NCBI RefSeq assembly: GCF_006783905.1
Contig: NZ_VFPE01000001.1
Span: forward strand, 186,001-250,000
Reading direction: 5' to 3'
DNA from: Microbacterium kyungheense
Lineage (GTDB): Bacteria > Actinomycetota > Actinomycetes > Actinomycetales > Microbacteriaceae
Length of the DNA stretch: 64,000 bases
Below, piece by piece: positions 32,840-42,284 of the stretch. Below the pieces are notes generated by a model. It made no database searches and was not told the DNA's origin. It saw nothing but the letters and a program-made list of their open reading frames with translations. The stretch's first letter is position 1; every line of letters begins with the position of its first letter. The translations under genes were made by a program, and so were the position numbers.

Positions 32840-34359
32840 CGGCGCACGAAGCAACCACGGCGGCCCGCGCCGTCATCGACCTCGACGTCCCCGGCGACGT
32901 CATCAGCCGCCACCTGTACGGGCACTTCGCCGAGCACCTCGGACGCTGCATCTACGGCGGTTTCTGGGTGGGCGAGGACTCGCCCATCCCGAACGTCCGC
33001 GGCATCCGCTCCGACGTCGTCGAGGCGCTGCGGGCCCTGGGCATCCCCAACCTGCGCTGGCCGGGCGGGTGCTTCGCCGACGACTACCACTGGCGCGACG
33101 GCATCGGCCCGCGCGAGAGCCGCCCGACCATGGTGAACACGCACTGGGGCGACGTCGTCGAGAACAACCACTTCGGCACGCACGAGTTCATGGACCTGTG
33201 CGACCTGCTCGACGCCGACGCCTACGTCAACGGCAACGTCGGCAGCGGCACGGTGCGCGAGATGAGCGAATGGGTCGAGTACCTCACGCGCGACGGGGAT
33301 TCGCCGATGGCACGCCTGCGCCGCGAGAACGGCCGCGACGAGCCGTGGAGGGTGCCGTTCTGGGGCATCGGCAACGAGGCGTGGGGATGCGGCGGCAACA
33401 TGACTGCCCAGCAGTACGCGCTCGAGGCGCGCCGCTACGGCACGTACTGCCGCAACCACGGCGGCAACGAGCTGTACCGGATCGCGGCCGGCGCGTCGGA
33501 CGACGACGTCGCGTGGACGCGCGCGCTCATGGAGTCGCTGGGATGCCTCACCTGCGGGTCGAACCCGACGCCGGTGTTCCAGGGCGTGTCGTTCCACTAC
33601 TACTCGCACGCCGGCGGGGGCATCAACACGGAGTCGGCCACCTCGTTCAGCGAGGAGGAGTTCTACGGGACGATGCGCAAGGCTCTGGACGTCGAGCGCG
33701 TGATCCGCCGCCACGAGGCCGTGATGGACTCGTACGACCCCGACCGCAAGGTCGGGCTCATCCTCGACGAGTGGGGCACGTGGTGGAACGTCGAGCCCGG
33801 CACGAACCCCGGGTTCCTCTTCCAGCAGAACACCGTCCGCGACGCCCTCGTCGCCTCGGTCCACTTCGACGCGTTCCACCGGCACGCGGGGCGCCTCAAG
33901 ATGGCGAACATCGCGCAGACCCTCAACGTGCTGCAGGCGATGATCCTCACCGACGACTCCGGCGCCATGGTGCTCACCCCGACGTATCACGTCTTCGAGA
34001 TGAACCGCGGTCACCACGACGCCACGGCGCTGGCCGCCCACGTCCAGTCGGCCCCGGTCGTCGGGGGCGACGTGCCCGGCCTGTCGGTGTCGGCCTCGAC
34101 GCGCGATGACGCCGCGCTGGTGTCGCTGTCGAACCTCTCGGTCGACGAGCCGCTCGAGGTGCGGATCGACCTGCGCGGACGCGGCGCGTCGGTGCGTCGC
34201 GCGCGTGTGCTGACGGGGGAGGATGCCGCCGCGCACAACACCCCCGAGACGCCGGATGCCGTGGCCCCCGTTGCGCTGGAGACCTCGCTGGAGGCCGGGG
34301 TGCTGTCGGTCACGCTGCCGCCGCACGCGTTCGCCACGGTGGAGCTCGACCTGGCCTGA
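32836..34359 (+). CDS. Alpha-L-arabinofuranosidase, GH51
   Basis: This 507-residue retaining glycosidase removes arabinofuranosyl side groups from arabinoxylan or arabinan fragments. The (beta/alpha)8 domain shows [34 protein letters not shown], the acid/base glutamate in [11 protein letters not shown] (Glu181) and the nucleophile in ILDEWGTWW (Glu312). A C-terminal beta-sandwich ends [11 protein letters not shown]. No signal peptide is present, so it acts inside the cell on imported oligomers. GTG 32836 overlaps the previous stop as GTGA. Confidence 0.95.
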   Translation: MTAHEATTAARAVIDLDVPGDVISRHLYGHFAEHLGRCIYGGFWVGEDSPIPNVRGIRSDVVEALRALGIPNLRWPGGCFADDYHWRDGIGPRESRPTMVNTHWGDVVENNHFGTHEFMDLCDLLDADAYVNGNVGSGTVREMSEWVEYLTRDGDSPMARLRRENGRDEPWRVPFWGIGNEAWGCGGNMTAQQYALEARRYGTYCRNHGGNELYRIAAGASDDDVAWTRALMESLGCLTCGSNPTPVFQGVSFHYYSHAGGGINTESATSFSEEEFYGTMRKALDVERVIRRHEAVMDSYDPDRKVGLILDEWGTWWNVEPGTNPGFLFQQNTVRDALVASVHFDAFHRHAGRLKMANIAQTLNVLQAMILTDDSGAMVLTPTYHVFEMNRGHHDATALAAHVQSAPVVGGDVPGLSVSASTRDDAALVSLSNLSVDEPLEVRIDLRGRGASVRRARVLTGEDAAAHNTPETPDAVAPVALETSLEAGVLSVTLPPHAFATVELDLA

Positions 34360-34383
34360 CCATCGGCCCCGGCCGGCGCACGA

Positions 34384-34422
34384 GAAGAGCCCCGGGAGCG
34401 GTATCCGTTCCCGGGGCTCTTC
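34384..34422. terminator. Bidirectional terminator hairpin
   Basis: GAAGAGCCCCGGGA (34384-34397) pairs perfectly with TCCCGGGGCTCTTC (34409-34422) around an 11-base loop. It lies between the convergent GH51 and GH3 genes and would serve both. No long T-tract is present, as is common in high-GC actinobacteria. Confidence 0.85.
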
Positions 34423-34428
34423 GCTGTC

Positions 34429-36726
34429 TCAGCGGGGCTCGCTCACGAGGTGCGCGACCGTCGCGGTCGCCATCCGCGGGCTGTCGACCGTCAGCGCGTG
34501 CACGGCACCGGTCAGCTCGATCCGGGCCTCGGTGTCGCGCTGCGCGCACGACGGGCCCACCCAGAGCTCCACGGCGCCGGGCTCGACGATGCGGCGGCCG
34601 TCGCGGCCGGTGAAGGCGAGCCGCGACGATGGCACCTGAAACGTGACGGTCACCGACTCTCCGGGCTCGACGGTCACGCGCTGGTAGGCGACCAGCTGCG
34701 CCACGGGCCGCGTCACCGAGGCGACGAGGTCGCGTGCGTAGAGCTGCACCACGTCGGTGCCGGTCCGGTCGCCCGTGTTCGAGACGCGCACCGCGGCCGT
34801 GATCGTGCCGTCGGTCCCGGCGTCCGACACCGTCAGCTCGGCGTGCTCGAAGGTCGTGTAGGTGAGGCCGAAGCCGAACGGACGCACCGGGCTGTTGTCG
34901 GCGCTGGTGATCTCGGTCGGACCGCCGAGCACCGGGTGCAGGTACGTGTACGGCTGGGCACCCGCCGAGCGCGGCAGCGAGACCGGAAGGCGTCCCGACG
35001 GGGCGGATGCGCCGGCGATGACCCGTGCGATCGCGGAGCCGCCCTCTTCTCCGGGGAAGAACGCCTGCACCACGGCGCCGGCGGCGGAAGGGCCGTCCAG
35101 CATCCAGCCGATCGCGTACGGGCGGCCTGAGACGACGACCACCACGGTCGGCGTCCCGGTGGCGACGACGGCCTCGACGAGCCGGCGCTGCACGCCGGGC
35201 AGCTCGAGGTCGTCGACGTCGTTCCCCTCGCCGACCGTGCCGCGGCCGAAGAGGCCCGCGCGGTCGCCGACGACCAGTACGGCGACCTCGGACGCGGCGG
35301 CGGCGGCGACGGCCGCTTCGATGCCCGCCGTGTCGGGGTCCTCGACGTCGCATCCGCGCTCGACCGTGATCGTCGCCTGCGGGAACGCGCTCCGCAGAGA
35401 CTCCGCGATGGTCGGGATGTCGAATCCGAGCGGCACGCCGGGGTGGTGTGCGAGCACGTGATTGGCGAACGAGTAGCAGCCCATGAGCGCCTCTGCCGCG
35501 TCGGCGTTCGGACCGAGGACCGCGATGCGGGCGGGCGCCTGGAGGGGCAGCATCCCGTCGTTGCTGAGCAGGACGAGCGACTCCTCCGCCGCGCGCCGCG
35601 CGAGCTCGCGGAGCTCGGCCGTGTCGAGGTCGATGCTCGTCGGGGGCGACGAGAGGTCCTCGTCGAGCAGGCCGAGCTCCTCCTTCTGCGAGAGGACGCG
35701 CAGCACCGCCCGGTCGACGTCGGCGAGCTCCTCCGGATGGGAGGCGAGCCGCTCGCGCAGGGGAGCGACGAACGCGTCGCCGGTGGGCAGCTCCACGTCG
35801 ATCCCCGCGCGCAGCGCGAGAGCCGCCGCCTCGCCGAGGTCGGACGCGACGCCGTGCAGCGCGTGCAGGAAGGCGACCGCGAAGTAGTCGGCCACGACGG
35901 TGCCGTCGAAGCCCCACTCCTCACGCAGCAGCTCGGTGAGCAGCTCGGGATTGGATGCCACCGGCACGCCGTCGATCTCGGCGTACGAGTTCATCACCGA
36001 CCGAACGCCACCGTCGCGCACGGCCATCTCGAACGGCGGCAGCACGAGATCCTGCAGCCGCCGGCGCCCCATGTGCACCGGCGCGTGGTTGCGGCCGGCC
36101 TGCGAGGCCGAGTACCCGGCGAAATGCTTCAGCGTGGCGTGCACCCCCGCCGACTGCAGCCCGCGCACGTACGAGGTCCCGATCGTCCCGACGACGTACG
36201 GATCCTCGGCGATGCACTCGTCGACACGGCCCCACCGGGGATCGGTCACGACGTCGAGCACCGGGGCGAGACCCTGGTGGATGCCGAGGGCCTGCATGGA
36301 ACGGCCGATCGCGGCACCGACCTGCTCGGTCAGCTGGGGGTCGAAGGCGGCGCCCCACGCCAGCGGCGTGGGAAGGGTCGCGGCCTTCCAGGCCGCCAGG
36401 CCGGTGAGGCACTCCTCGTGCACGATGGCTCCGATGCCCAGCCGGGACTGCTCGCGCAGACGGCGCTGCTCGCTCCACAGCCACTGGGCCCGCTCGACCG
36501 GATCCACCGGCCGCGTGCCGTAGACGCGGGTGAGGTGGCCGATGCCGTGCGCGGTGGCGTCGTCGTAACTCGTGGAGGTGACCATCTCGCCCGCCATGGG
36601 TGCGACGACCTCGTCGCCCTGGTCGACCCAGTAGCCGACGAGCTGCGCGAGCTTCTCATCCAGCGTCATCTGCGCGTGCAGCGACTGCACCCGCTCCGAG
36701 ACGGCGGGCAGGTTCACGCCGCTCAT
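34429..36726 (-). CDS. Beta-glucosidase/beta-xylosidase, GH3
   Basis: This 765-residue retaining enzyme cleaves terminal sugars from beta-linked oligomers. Order: N-terminal barrel with MTLDEKLAQLVGYW, GIGAIVHEECLTGL, DPRWGRVDECIAEDPYVV, TLKHFAGYSASQAGRNHAP, and the nucleophile aspartate in GFDGTVVADYFAV (Asp280; the usual SDW is ADY here); then the alpha/beta sandwich (AVLGPNADAAEALMG, FGRGTVGEGNDVDDLELPG) and the C-terminal fibronectin-III-like domain (FGFGLTYTTFEHAELTVS). No signal peptide, so intracellular. It overlaps the permease gene by ATGA and is the last gene of the importer operon. Xylosidase activity fits the neighbourhood. Confidence 0.93.
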   Translation of the reverse strand: MSGVNLPAVSERVQSLHAQMTLDEKLAQLVGYWVDQGDEVVAPMAGEMVTSTSYDDATAHGIGHLTRVYGTRPVDPVERAQWLWSEQRRLREQSRLGIGAIVHEECLTGLAAWKAATLPTPLAWGAAFDPQLTEQVGAAIGRSMQALGIHQGLAPVLDVVTDPRWGRVDECIAEDPYVVGTIGTSYVRGLQSAGVHATLKHFAGYSASQAGRNHAPVHMGRRRLQDLVLPPFEMAVRDGGVRSVMNSYAEIDGVPVASNPELLTELLREEWGFDGTVVADYFAVAFLHALHGVASDLGEAAALALRAGIDVELPTGDAFVAPLRERLASHPEELADVDRAVLRVLSQKEELGLLDEDLSSPPTSIDLDTAELRELARRAAEESLVLLSNDGMLPLQAPARIAVLGPNADAAEALMGCYSFANHVLAHHPGVPLGFDIPTIAESLRSAFPQATITVERGCDVEDPDTAGIEAAVAAAAASEVAVLVVGDRAGLFGRGTVGEGNDVDDLELPGVQRRLVEAVVATGTPTVVVVVSGRPYAIGWMLDGPSAAGAVVQAFFPGEEGGSAIARVIAGASAPSGRLPVSLPRSAGAQPYTYLHPVLGGPTEITSADNSPVRPFGFGLTYTTFEHAELTVSDAGTDGTITAAVRVSNTGDRTGTDVVQLYARDLVASVTRPVAQLVAYQRVTVEPGESVTVTFQVPSSRLAFTGRDGRRIVEPGAVELWVGPSCAQRDTEARIELTGAVHALTVDSPRMATATVAHLVSEPR

Positions 36727-37607
36727 CCCTTGACCGCCCCGGTGAGACCGCCGACGATGCGTCGCTCGAACAGGCTGAAGAACGCCAGCGCCGGGATCAT
36801 CGACAGCGACGTGAAGGCGAGGACCTTCGCCGTGTCGACCGAGTACTGCGACGAGAAGGCCTGCACACCGAGGGGCAGCGTGAAGTTGGCGTTGTCGTTC
36901 AGCAGGTACAGGGGCAGCAGGTAGCTGTTCCAGCTCGCGATGAACGCGAGGATGCCGACGGTGATGACGCCGGGCACCGCGAGCGGGATCACCATGCGCC
37001 AGAAGAAGCCCAGGCGGCTGCATCCGTCGATGAACGCCGCCTCCTGGATCTCGTCGGGGATGGCGCGCAGGAACGGCACCAGGATGATGATCGTGGTCGG
37101 CAGGGCGAAGGCGATCTGAGGCAGGATGACGCCGGCCAGGGAGTTGATGAGACCGATGTCGCGCACCACGATGTACAGCGGCGTGATCGCCACCGTGATC
37201 GGGAACATCAGCCCCGCCGCGAACAGCGCATACAGCGCACCGCGCCCGCGGAAGTGGTAACGGGCGAGCACGTAGCTGGCCATCAGGCCCAGCGCGATGA
37301 CACCGATCGTCGTGGCGACCGCGACGATCGTGGAGTTCAGCACGAGCGTCCAGAACGTGCCCTCGGTGAGCACGTCGAAGTAGTTCGTGAACACCCACGG
37401 GTCGGGGAGGCCCGCGGGGTTCGTGGTGATCTGCGAGTTGGTGCGGAACCCGCCCAGGATGATGTAGATCACCGGGCCGAGCATCAGCGCGATGACGACG
37501 AGCGCGACGAAGTACACGGCGGGCGTGCCGGCTCGCGCGCGCCCGCGGGATCGGCCCGCCGGCTTCGAGGTGCCGACCGCCGAGATGGCGACAGAGGTGG
37601 CGGTCAT
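36723..37607 (-). CDS. Sugar ABC transporter permease, MalG type
   Basis: This 294-residue permease has six membrane segments after a basic, Gly-rich N-terminus. The coupling (EAA) loop is IPDEIQEAAFIDGCSRLGFF and is followed by WRMVIPLAVPGVITVGI. It pairs with the product at 37604, which it overlaps by 4 bases. No ATPase gene is in the operon, so a shared MsiK-like ATPase encoded elsewhere is likely. Confidence 0.93.
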   Translation of the reverse strand: MTATSVAISAVGTSKPAGRSRGRARAGTPAVYFVALVVIALMLGPVIYIILGGFRTNSQITTNPAGLPDPWVFTNYFDVLTEGTFWTLVLNSTIVAVATTIGVIALGLMASYVLARYHFRGRGALYALFAAGLMFPITVAITPLYIVVRDIGLINSLAGVILPQIAFALPTTIIILVPFLRAIPDEIQEAAFIDGCSRLGFFWRMVIPLAVPGVITVGILAFIASWNSYLLPLYLLNDNANFTLPLGVQAFSSQYSVDTAKVLAFTSLSMIPALAFFSLFERRIVGGLTGAVKG

Positions 37608-38629
37608 CCGTCGCTCCTTTCGGTGAGTGCCCCCGCCGTGTCGCGACGCAGCACGAAGCGCTGGTAGACGAGCGCCACGATGAGGGAGATGAGGAAGATG
37701 ACGACGGCGACGGCGTTGCCGTAGCCGAAGTTGCCGGCGTTGCGCCCGTTGGCCACCATGTAGGTCGCCATCGTCGACGTTCCGGCCACCGGCGCCACGT
37801 ACTGACCCCAGATGATGTACACGAGATCGAACAGCTGGAGCGCTCCGATGATCGACAGGAACGCCCAGATGCGCAGCGTCGGGCCGAGCAGGGGGATCGT
37901 GATGCGCCACTGGATCTGCCAGTAGCCGGCGCCGTCGATCGCCGCGGCCTCGTAGAGCTCTTCGGGGATGCCCTGCAGACCGGCGAGGAAGAGGATGACG
38001 GCGAAGCCGACGTACTTCCACGTCAGGATCGCCATGAGCGTCCAGATGGCGATGCTGGGGTCGGCCAGCCAGTCGCGGGTCAGCTGCTCCAGACCCAGGT
38101 TCTCGAGCAGGCCGTTGAGTGCGCCGTTGGTCGCGAGCATGAGGCTGAAGCCGGTGCCGACGACGACCTCGGCGATCACGTACGGCACGAAGATGAGGAC
38201 GCGGATGAGGGACTGCCCGCGCATCTTGCGGTTCAGCAGGAGCGCCAGCAGCAGCGCGACGGGGCCCTGCAGCAGGAGCGACATCACGACGATGAAGGCG
38301 TTGTGCCCCAGCGCTTCCTGGAAGTCGGGGTCGGTCAGGATCGTGACGTAGTTCTTGAGGCCGATGAAGTCGACGGCCGGTCCGTACCCGTGCCAGTTGA
38401 AGAAGCCGTAGTAGGCCGCCATGATCACCGGGAAGATGACGAACCCGACGAAGAAGATCAGTGCGGGCCCGACCAGCACCGCGATCTCCAGCCGGCCCGA
38501 CCATCCGATCCCGCGGCGTCGGCGGCGCGGCGATGCCGGGGGCGGCGGCGTGTCGCCGCCGCCCCCGGTCCGCTGCGCGAGATCCGTCTCCGGGCGATCG
38601 TCCGTACTCGGTGTCGCGCTGTTGTGCAT
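37604..38629 (-). CDS. Sugar ABC transporter permease, MalF type
   Basis: This 341-residue permease has a Pro/Gly/Arg-rich cytoplasmic N-terminus (GGGGDTPPPPASPRRRRR), then six membrane segments. The conserved AYYGFFNWHGYGPAVDFIGL, LNRKMRGQSLIRVLIFVPYV and EAA loop IPEELYEAAAIDGAGYWQ are present. It lies 12 bases after the binding-protein gene. Confidence 0.93.
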   Translation of the reverse strand: MHNSATPSTDDRPETDLAQRTGGGGDTPPPPASPRRRRRGIGWSGRLEIAVLVGPALIFFVGFVIFPVIMAAYYGFFNWHGYGPAVDFIGLKNYVTILTDPDFQEALGHNAFIVVMSLLLQGPVALLLALLLNRKMRGQSLIRVLIFVPYVIAEVVVGTGFSLMLATNGALNGLLENLGLEQLTRDWLADPSIAIWTLMAILTWKYVGFAVILFLAGLQGIPEELYEAAAIDGAGYWQIQWRITIPLLGPTLRIWAFLSIIGALQLFDLVYIIWGQYVAPVAGTSTMATYMVANGRNAGNFGYGNAVAVVIFLISLIVALVYQRFVLRRDTAGALTERSDG

Positions 38630-38641
38630 GCGGAGAGTTCC

Positions 38642-39931
38642 TTATCCCTTCGCGCCGGCCGAGTTGGCTGCCGCGATCATCTCTTCGGGCGAGCTCTGCC
38701 CCGAGAGCATGTCGACCACGGCCACGTTCAGAGCGTTGCCGACGTTCTGGCCGAGCACCGTGTCGAGCCACTGCGACACGAACGGCGCCGCGTTGTAGGC
38801 CTCGAGGATCTGCTGCAGGTACGGCTCGGTGACCTCGGCCTGCGCGGCCTGGTTGACGGGCGGCGAGTTGAAGGCCTTGTAGTAGGCCGTCTGCTGCTCG
38901 TCCGACGCGATGAAGTTGAGGAAGTCGACGCACTCCTTCGGAGCCTTCGCCGAGCACGAGTAGCCGTCGACGCCACCCATCATCGAACCGGGCTCACCCT
39001 TGCCGCCCGACACCTCGGGGAAGGGGTACCACGCCAGGTCCGGAAGCGGCTTCTCGTCGGGGGTGAGGGATGCGATCACACCCGGGTCCCACGCGCCCAT
39101 CAGCTCGCCACCGGCCTGGTGGTTCGCCACGAGACCCGCCGAGCTGCCGGCGCCCTGCTGGGCGGACGTCGTGAGGAAGCCCTCGTTGAACGGCTCGGTC
39201 GCGGCGAAGTCCTCGAGGTCCTGCGCGGCCTTCAGCCAGCACGGGTCGCTGAAGTCCTTCGAGTCGCCCGTCTCTTCCACCGTCTTGGGCGCGCACTCGC
39301 GCAGCGCGAACCAGTAGAACCAGTGCGCGGCGGGCCAGGCATCCTTCGCGCCGAGCGCGAGCGGGGCGACGCCGGTGGCCTTGAGCTTGTCGTTCGCGGC
39401 GACGAGCTCATCGATCGTGGTCGGGTTCTCAGTGATGCCCGCCGCGGTGTAGAGGTCCTGGCTGTAGAAGATGCCGCCGGGCAGCACCGACAGCGGCATG
39501 GCCCACACCTTGTCCTGGTAGGTCTCGGCCTTGAACGAGCCCTCGGAGATGTTCTCCTTCGCGTCGCCCTCGATCTTGCCGGTGAGGTCCATCAGCTGGC
39601 CGGCCTGGACCATTGCGGTCATCTTGCCGCCGCCGCGCTGGAGGAAGATGTCCGGCGGGTCGCCCGCGTTCAGCGAGGTCTGCAGCTTGCCGTCCATGTC
39701 CTCGTTCTGGATGGACTGCATCTTGATCGTGACGCCGGGGTTCTCGTCTTCGAACGCGGCGATCGCGTCCTTCCAGAACTGCTGGCCGGGGCCGGTCGTG
39801 GAGTTCTGCCACAGCGTCATCTCGACGTTGCCGTCACTGCTCCCGTCGGAGCCGCCCGCACTGCAGCCGACGAGCGCGAGGGCGCCGACGACCAGTGCAG
39901 CCGAACCCGCGAGGATCCTGTTGGCTTTCAT
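38642..39931 (-). CDS. Sugar ABC transporter substrate-binding lipoprotein (family 1)
   Basis: This 429-residue binding protein has the lipobox LVGC (Cys about 23) after MKANRILAGSAALVVGALA. The SBP_bac_1 fold is shown by VEMTLWQNSTTGPGQQFW, AFEDENPGVTIKMQSI, AGDPPDIFLQ and WAMPLSVLPGGIFYSQDLY. It heads the operon of two permeases and a GH3 glycosidase, which suggests beta-linked oligosaccharides such as xylobiose or cellobiose as ligand. The ATG at 39931 has GGGAATCAC upstream. The mRNA leader is about 95 bases. Confidence 0.93.
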   Translation of the reverse strand: MKANRILAGSAALVVGALALVGCSAGGSDGSSDGNVEMTLWQNSTTGPGQQFWKDAIAAFEDENPGVTIKMQSIQNEDMDGKLQTSLNAGDPPDIFLQRGGGKMTAMVQAGQLMDLTGKIEGDAKENISEGSFKAETYQDKVWAMPLSVLPGGIFYSQDLYTAAGITENPTTIDELVAANDKLKATGVAPLALGAKDAWPAAHWFYWFALRECAPKTVEETGDSKDFSDPCWLKAAQDLEDFAATEPFNEGFLTTSAQQGAGSSAGLVANHQAGGELMGAWDPGVIASLTPDEKPLPDLAWYPFPEVSGGKGEPGSMMGGVDGYSCSAKAPKECVDFLNFIASDEQQTAYYKAFNSPPVNQAAQAEVTEPYLQQILEAYNAAPFVSQWLDTVLGQNVGNALNVAVVDMLSGQSSPEEMIAAANSAGAKG

Positions 39932-40033
39932 GTGATTCCCGTTCTCTTCTTCGAGGAGAGCACCGCCGCTTCGGGGTGCCGGTAGTCCGCGCGATCGGGT
40001 CGCGCATCGCTCGGCGTGCGACCGAGCGAAAAA

Positions 40034-40104
40034 AGTCTGCGGCCGCAACAAATATCTTGTCAAACGTTTTCAATAACGGTTTCGATGGCGTTATGCTTTC
40101 GAAA
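40034..40104. promoter_or_regulatory. Divergent promoters and LacI operators between the ABC operon and its regulator
   Basis: On the minus strand TTGACA (40063-40058) and CAGACT (40039-40034), 18 bases apart, form the importer promoter. TTGAAAACGTTTGACA covers its -35 (palindrome AAACGTTT, 40062-40069). A second palindrome TTTCGAAA (40097-40104) overlaps the -10 TATGCT (40092-40097) of the LacI gene. Both fit repression and autoregulation. Confidence 0.7.
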
Positions 40105-40105
40105 C

Positions 40106-41101
40106 ATGTCCCGTCGACCCACCATCACCGACGTCGCCAAGGCGGCCGGCGTATCGGTCGCGACCGTGTCGAAAGCCGTCAACGGGCGCTACGGCGTGGC
40201 CAGTGAGACCGTCGATCGCGTACTGGCCGTCGTCGCCGAACTGGGATACGAGTCGAGCCTCATCGCCAGCAGCATGCGCTCGCGCACCACCGGGGTGATC
40301 GGCGTGCTCGTCGCCGATTTCGAGCCGTTCAGCGCAGAGATCCTGAAGGGCGTCGGCGAGGCGCTGCGCGACACCCGCTACGACCTGCTCTCGTACTCCG
40401 GATCGCACGGCACCGCCGAGGGCTGGGAGCGGCGGTCGCTGTCGAGGCTGAGCGGCACGCTCATAGACGGGGCGATCATGGTGACGCCCACCGTGGTGAA
40501 CGTCGGCGCCGAGGTGCCCGTCGTCGCCATCGATCCTCACACCGGCCCGGCCGATCTGCCGACGGTCGAATGCGACAGCTACGGCGGCGCACTGCAGGCG
40601 ACGCGTCACCTCATCGAGCTCGGGCATTCCCGCATCGGGTTCATCGCCGGTCGCCGGGATCTCAGATCGTCGATCGCCCGCGACGCCGGCTACCGCCGCG
40701 CGCTGACGGATGCCGGCATCCTGGTCGATCCGGCGCTGGTGGGCTCGGGGAGCTATCGGCAGGACGCCGTGCGCGTCGCCGCCCTCGACATGCTGCGGCG
40801 CACCGACCGGCCCACGGCCATCTTCGCCGCCAACGACATCTCCGCCCTGGAGATCATCCGCGTCGCCGAGGAGCTGGGGCTGCGCGTTCCGCGGGACCTG
40901 TCGGTCATCGGGTTCGACGACGTCCCCGAAGCCTCGAAGGCCGCCCCGGCGCTGTCGACCGTCCGCCAGCCGATGCAGCAGCTCGGGGCGGAGGCCGCAC
41001 GCCTGCTGCTGACGCTGATGCGCGGCGAGGCGCCGCCGGCCACCCACGTCACGCTCGCGACGAAGCTCATCCCGCGCGAGACGACGGCCCGACTCACGTG
41101 A
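40106..41101 (+). CDS. LacI-family regulator of the sugar ABC/GH3 operon
   Basis: This 331-residue repressor begins MSRRPTITDVAKAAGVSVAT with the HTH completed by VSKAVNGRYGVASETVDRVL and the hinge AELGYESSLIASSMR. The ligand domain has VVAIDPHTGPADLPTVECDS and LSVIGFDDVPEASKAAPALS. It is divergent from the importer operon and flanked by LacI-type operators, and is probably transcribed without a leader. The likely inducer is the imported oligosaccharide. Confidence 0.92.
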   Translation: MSRRPTITDVAKAAGVSVATVSKAVNGRYGVASETVDRVLAVVAELGYESSLIASSMRSRTTGVIGVLVADFEPFSAEILKGVGEALRDTRYDLLSYSGSHGTAEGWERRSLSRLSGTLIDGAIMVTPTVVNVGAEVPVVAIDPHTGPADLPTVECDSYGGALQATRHLIELGHSRIGFIAGRRDLRSSIARDAGYRRALTDAGILVDPALVGSGSYRQDAVRVAALDMLRRTDRPTAIFAANDISALEIIRVAEELGLRVPRDLSVIGFDDVPEASKAAPALSTVRQPMQQLGAEAARLLLTLMRGEAPPATHVTLATKLIPRETTARLT

Positions 41102-41116
41102 CGGGTGCGCGTGGGG

Positions 41117-42280
41117 TCAGTCCGCGCCGAATCCCGCGGGGTCGTGCAGCAGCTCGCTGAACGCCGCCTCGGCCGCCCCGAAGAGGAGGCGATCCTCGGC
41201 GAGCGCAGCCGGCCGGATCTCGAAGTCCTCGCCGTTCGCCGGCATCGTCTGCGCGGCGACCGCCGCGGCGAGCCCGTCCGTGTCGTCGGCCGCGAGCATC
41301 GCGAGGAACCCGCCGAGCACCACCACGGCGGGGTTGAGCACGTTGACGGCGTTCGCCAGGGCCGTGGCGAGGATGCGGCGCTGCCGGGCGATCTCATCGA
41401 GCACCTCCGGGGCGTCCGCCCCGCGCAGCAGGCGTGCGAGCTCGGGCTCGTCGAGATTGCCCTGACCGAGCGCGTCGAGGAGGCGGGCGCGGCTCACCTC
41501 GTCCTCGAGCACCCCGTCCTGGGCGCGGCGGTCGTCGACGGCGGCGATGCCGGGGCGGTTCTGGCCGAACTCGCCCGAGTACCCTGATGCGCCGCCCACC
41601 GGCATCCCCTGCACGACCAGCCCGCCGCCGATGCCGCTCGCGCCGCCGTTGAGGTAGACGACGTCGTCGACGCCGCGTGCCGCGCCGAACAGATGCTCCG
41701 CGACGAGGCCGAGGGCGGCGTCGTTGCCGACGGTCGTGGGCAGGCCGGTCGCCGTCTCGACCAGCTCGCGCAGCGCGATGTCGGTCCAGCCGAGGTGCGG
41801 GGCGTCTCGCACGAGTCCGTCCGAGGCGCGCACCAGTCCGGGCACGGCGATGCCGATCCCTGCGATCGTGGCGCCGGCGAGGTCGTCCTCGCGCCACGCC
41901 GCGATGCGCTCGCTGATGAGCTGCGCGGTGTGCTCGGGGGTGAGCAGCGTCGTCATCTCGAGGCGCTCGCGGCGTCGCACACTGCGGTCGAGGCCCACGA
42001 CCGCGAGGGTGAGCGCGTCCACCTCGGGGTTGGCGGCGACCGCGACGACGCGAGGATCGGCTGAGACGAGGGGGGAGGGGCGGCCCACGCGGCGGCTCGG
42101 GTCCGGTGCGCGCTCCTCGACCAGTCCGAGCGCGGTCAGATCGCCGACCAGATCGGCTACCGTCGAGCGGTTGAGCCCCGTCGCGCTCGTCAGCGTGGCA
42201 CGCGAGAGCGGGCCGTCGAGGTGGGCGAGCCGCAGGATCCGGGACAGGTTCGCTTGACGGCTGCCCACGGACTCGTTCAT
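41117..42280 (-). CDS. ROK-family transcriptional regulator (XylR/NagC type)
   Basis: This 387-residue protein has an N-terminal winged helix (LSRILRLAHLDGPLSRATLT, GLNRSTVADLVGDL) and a sugar-kinase-like ROK domain (GIGIAVPGLVR, TVGNDAALGLVAEH, GGLVVQGMPVGGASGYSGEF). The usual zinc-binding Cys cluster after GEFG is absent: the sequence there is AAVDDRRAQDGVLED. ATG 42280 lies 4 bases after the stop of the LacI gene; TAGGGT (42292-42287 on the minus strand) stands 6 bases upstream and could be its own -10. It may control xylA/xylB through the inverted repeat at 55284. Confidence 0.9.
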   Translation of the reverse strand: MNESVGSRQANLSRILRLAHLDGPLSRATLTSATGLNRSTVADLVGDLTALGLVEERAPDPSRRVGRPSPLVSADPRVVAVAANPEVDALTLAVVGLDRSVRRRERLEMTTLLTPEHTAQLISERIAAWREDDLAGATIAGIGIAVPGLVRASDGLVRDAPHLGWTDIALRELVETATGLPTTVGNDAALGLVAEHLFGAARGVDDVVYLNGGASGIGGGLVVQGMPVGGASGYSGEFGQNRPGIAAVDDRRAQDGVLEDEVSRARLLDALGQGNLDEPELARLLRGADAPEVLDEIARQRRILATALANAVNVLNPAVVVLGGFLAMLAADDTDGLAAAVAAQTMPANGEDFEIRPAALAEDRLLFGAAEAAFSELLHDPAGFGAD

Positions 42281-42284
42281 ACCC

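Noticed and set aside
34429-37398. A single 989-codon frame joining permease-region sequence to GH3
   Set aside because: The first part is an out-of-frame shadow of the permease; GH3 homology starts exactly at ATG 36726.
40008-40028. CGCTCGG/CCGAGCG hairpin followed by AAAAAA
   Set aside because: Read on the minus strand the run of T comes before the stem, so it is not a terminator for the ABC operon, and on the plus strand it ends in A.
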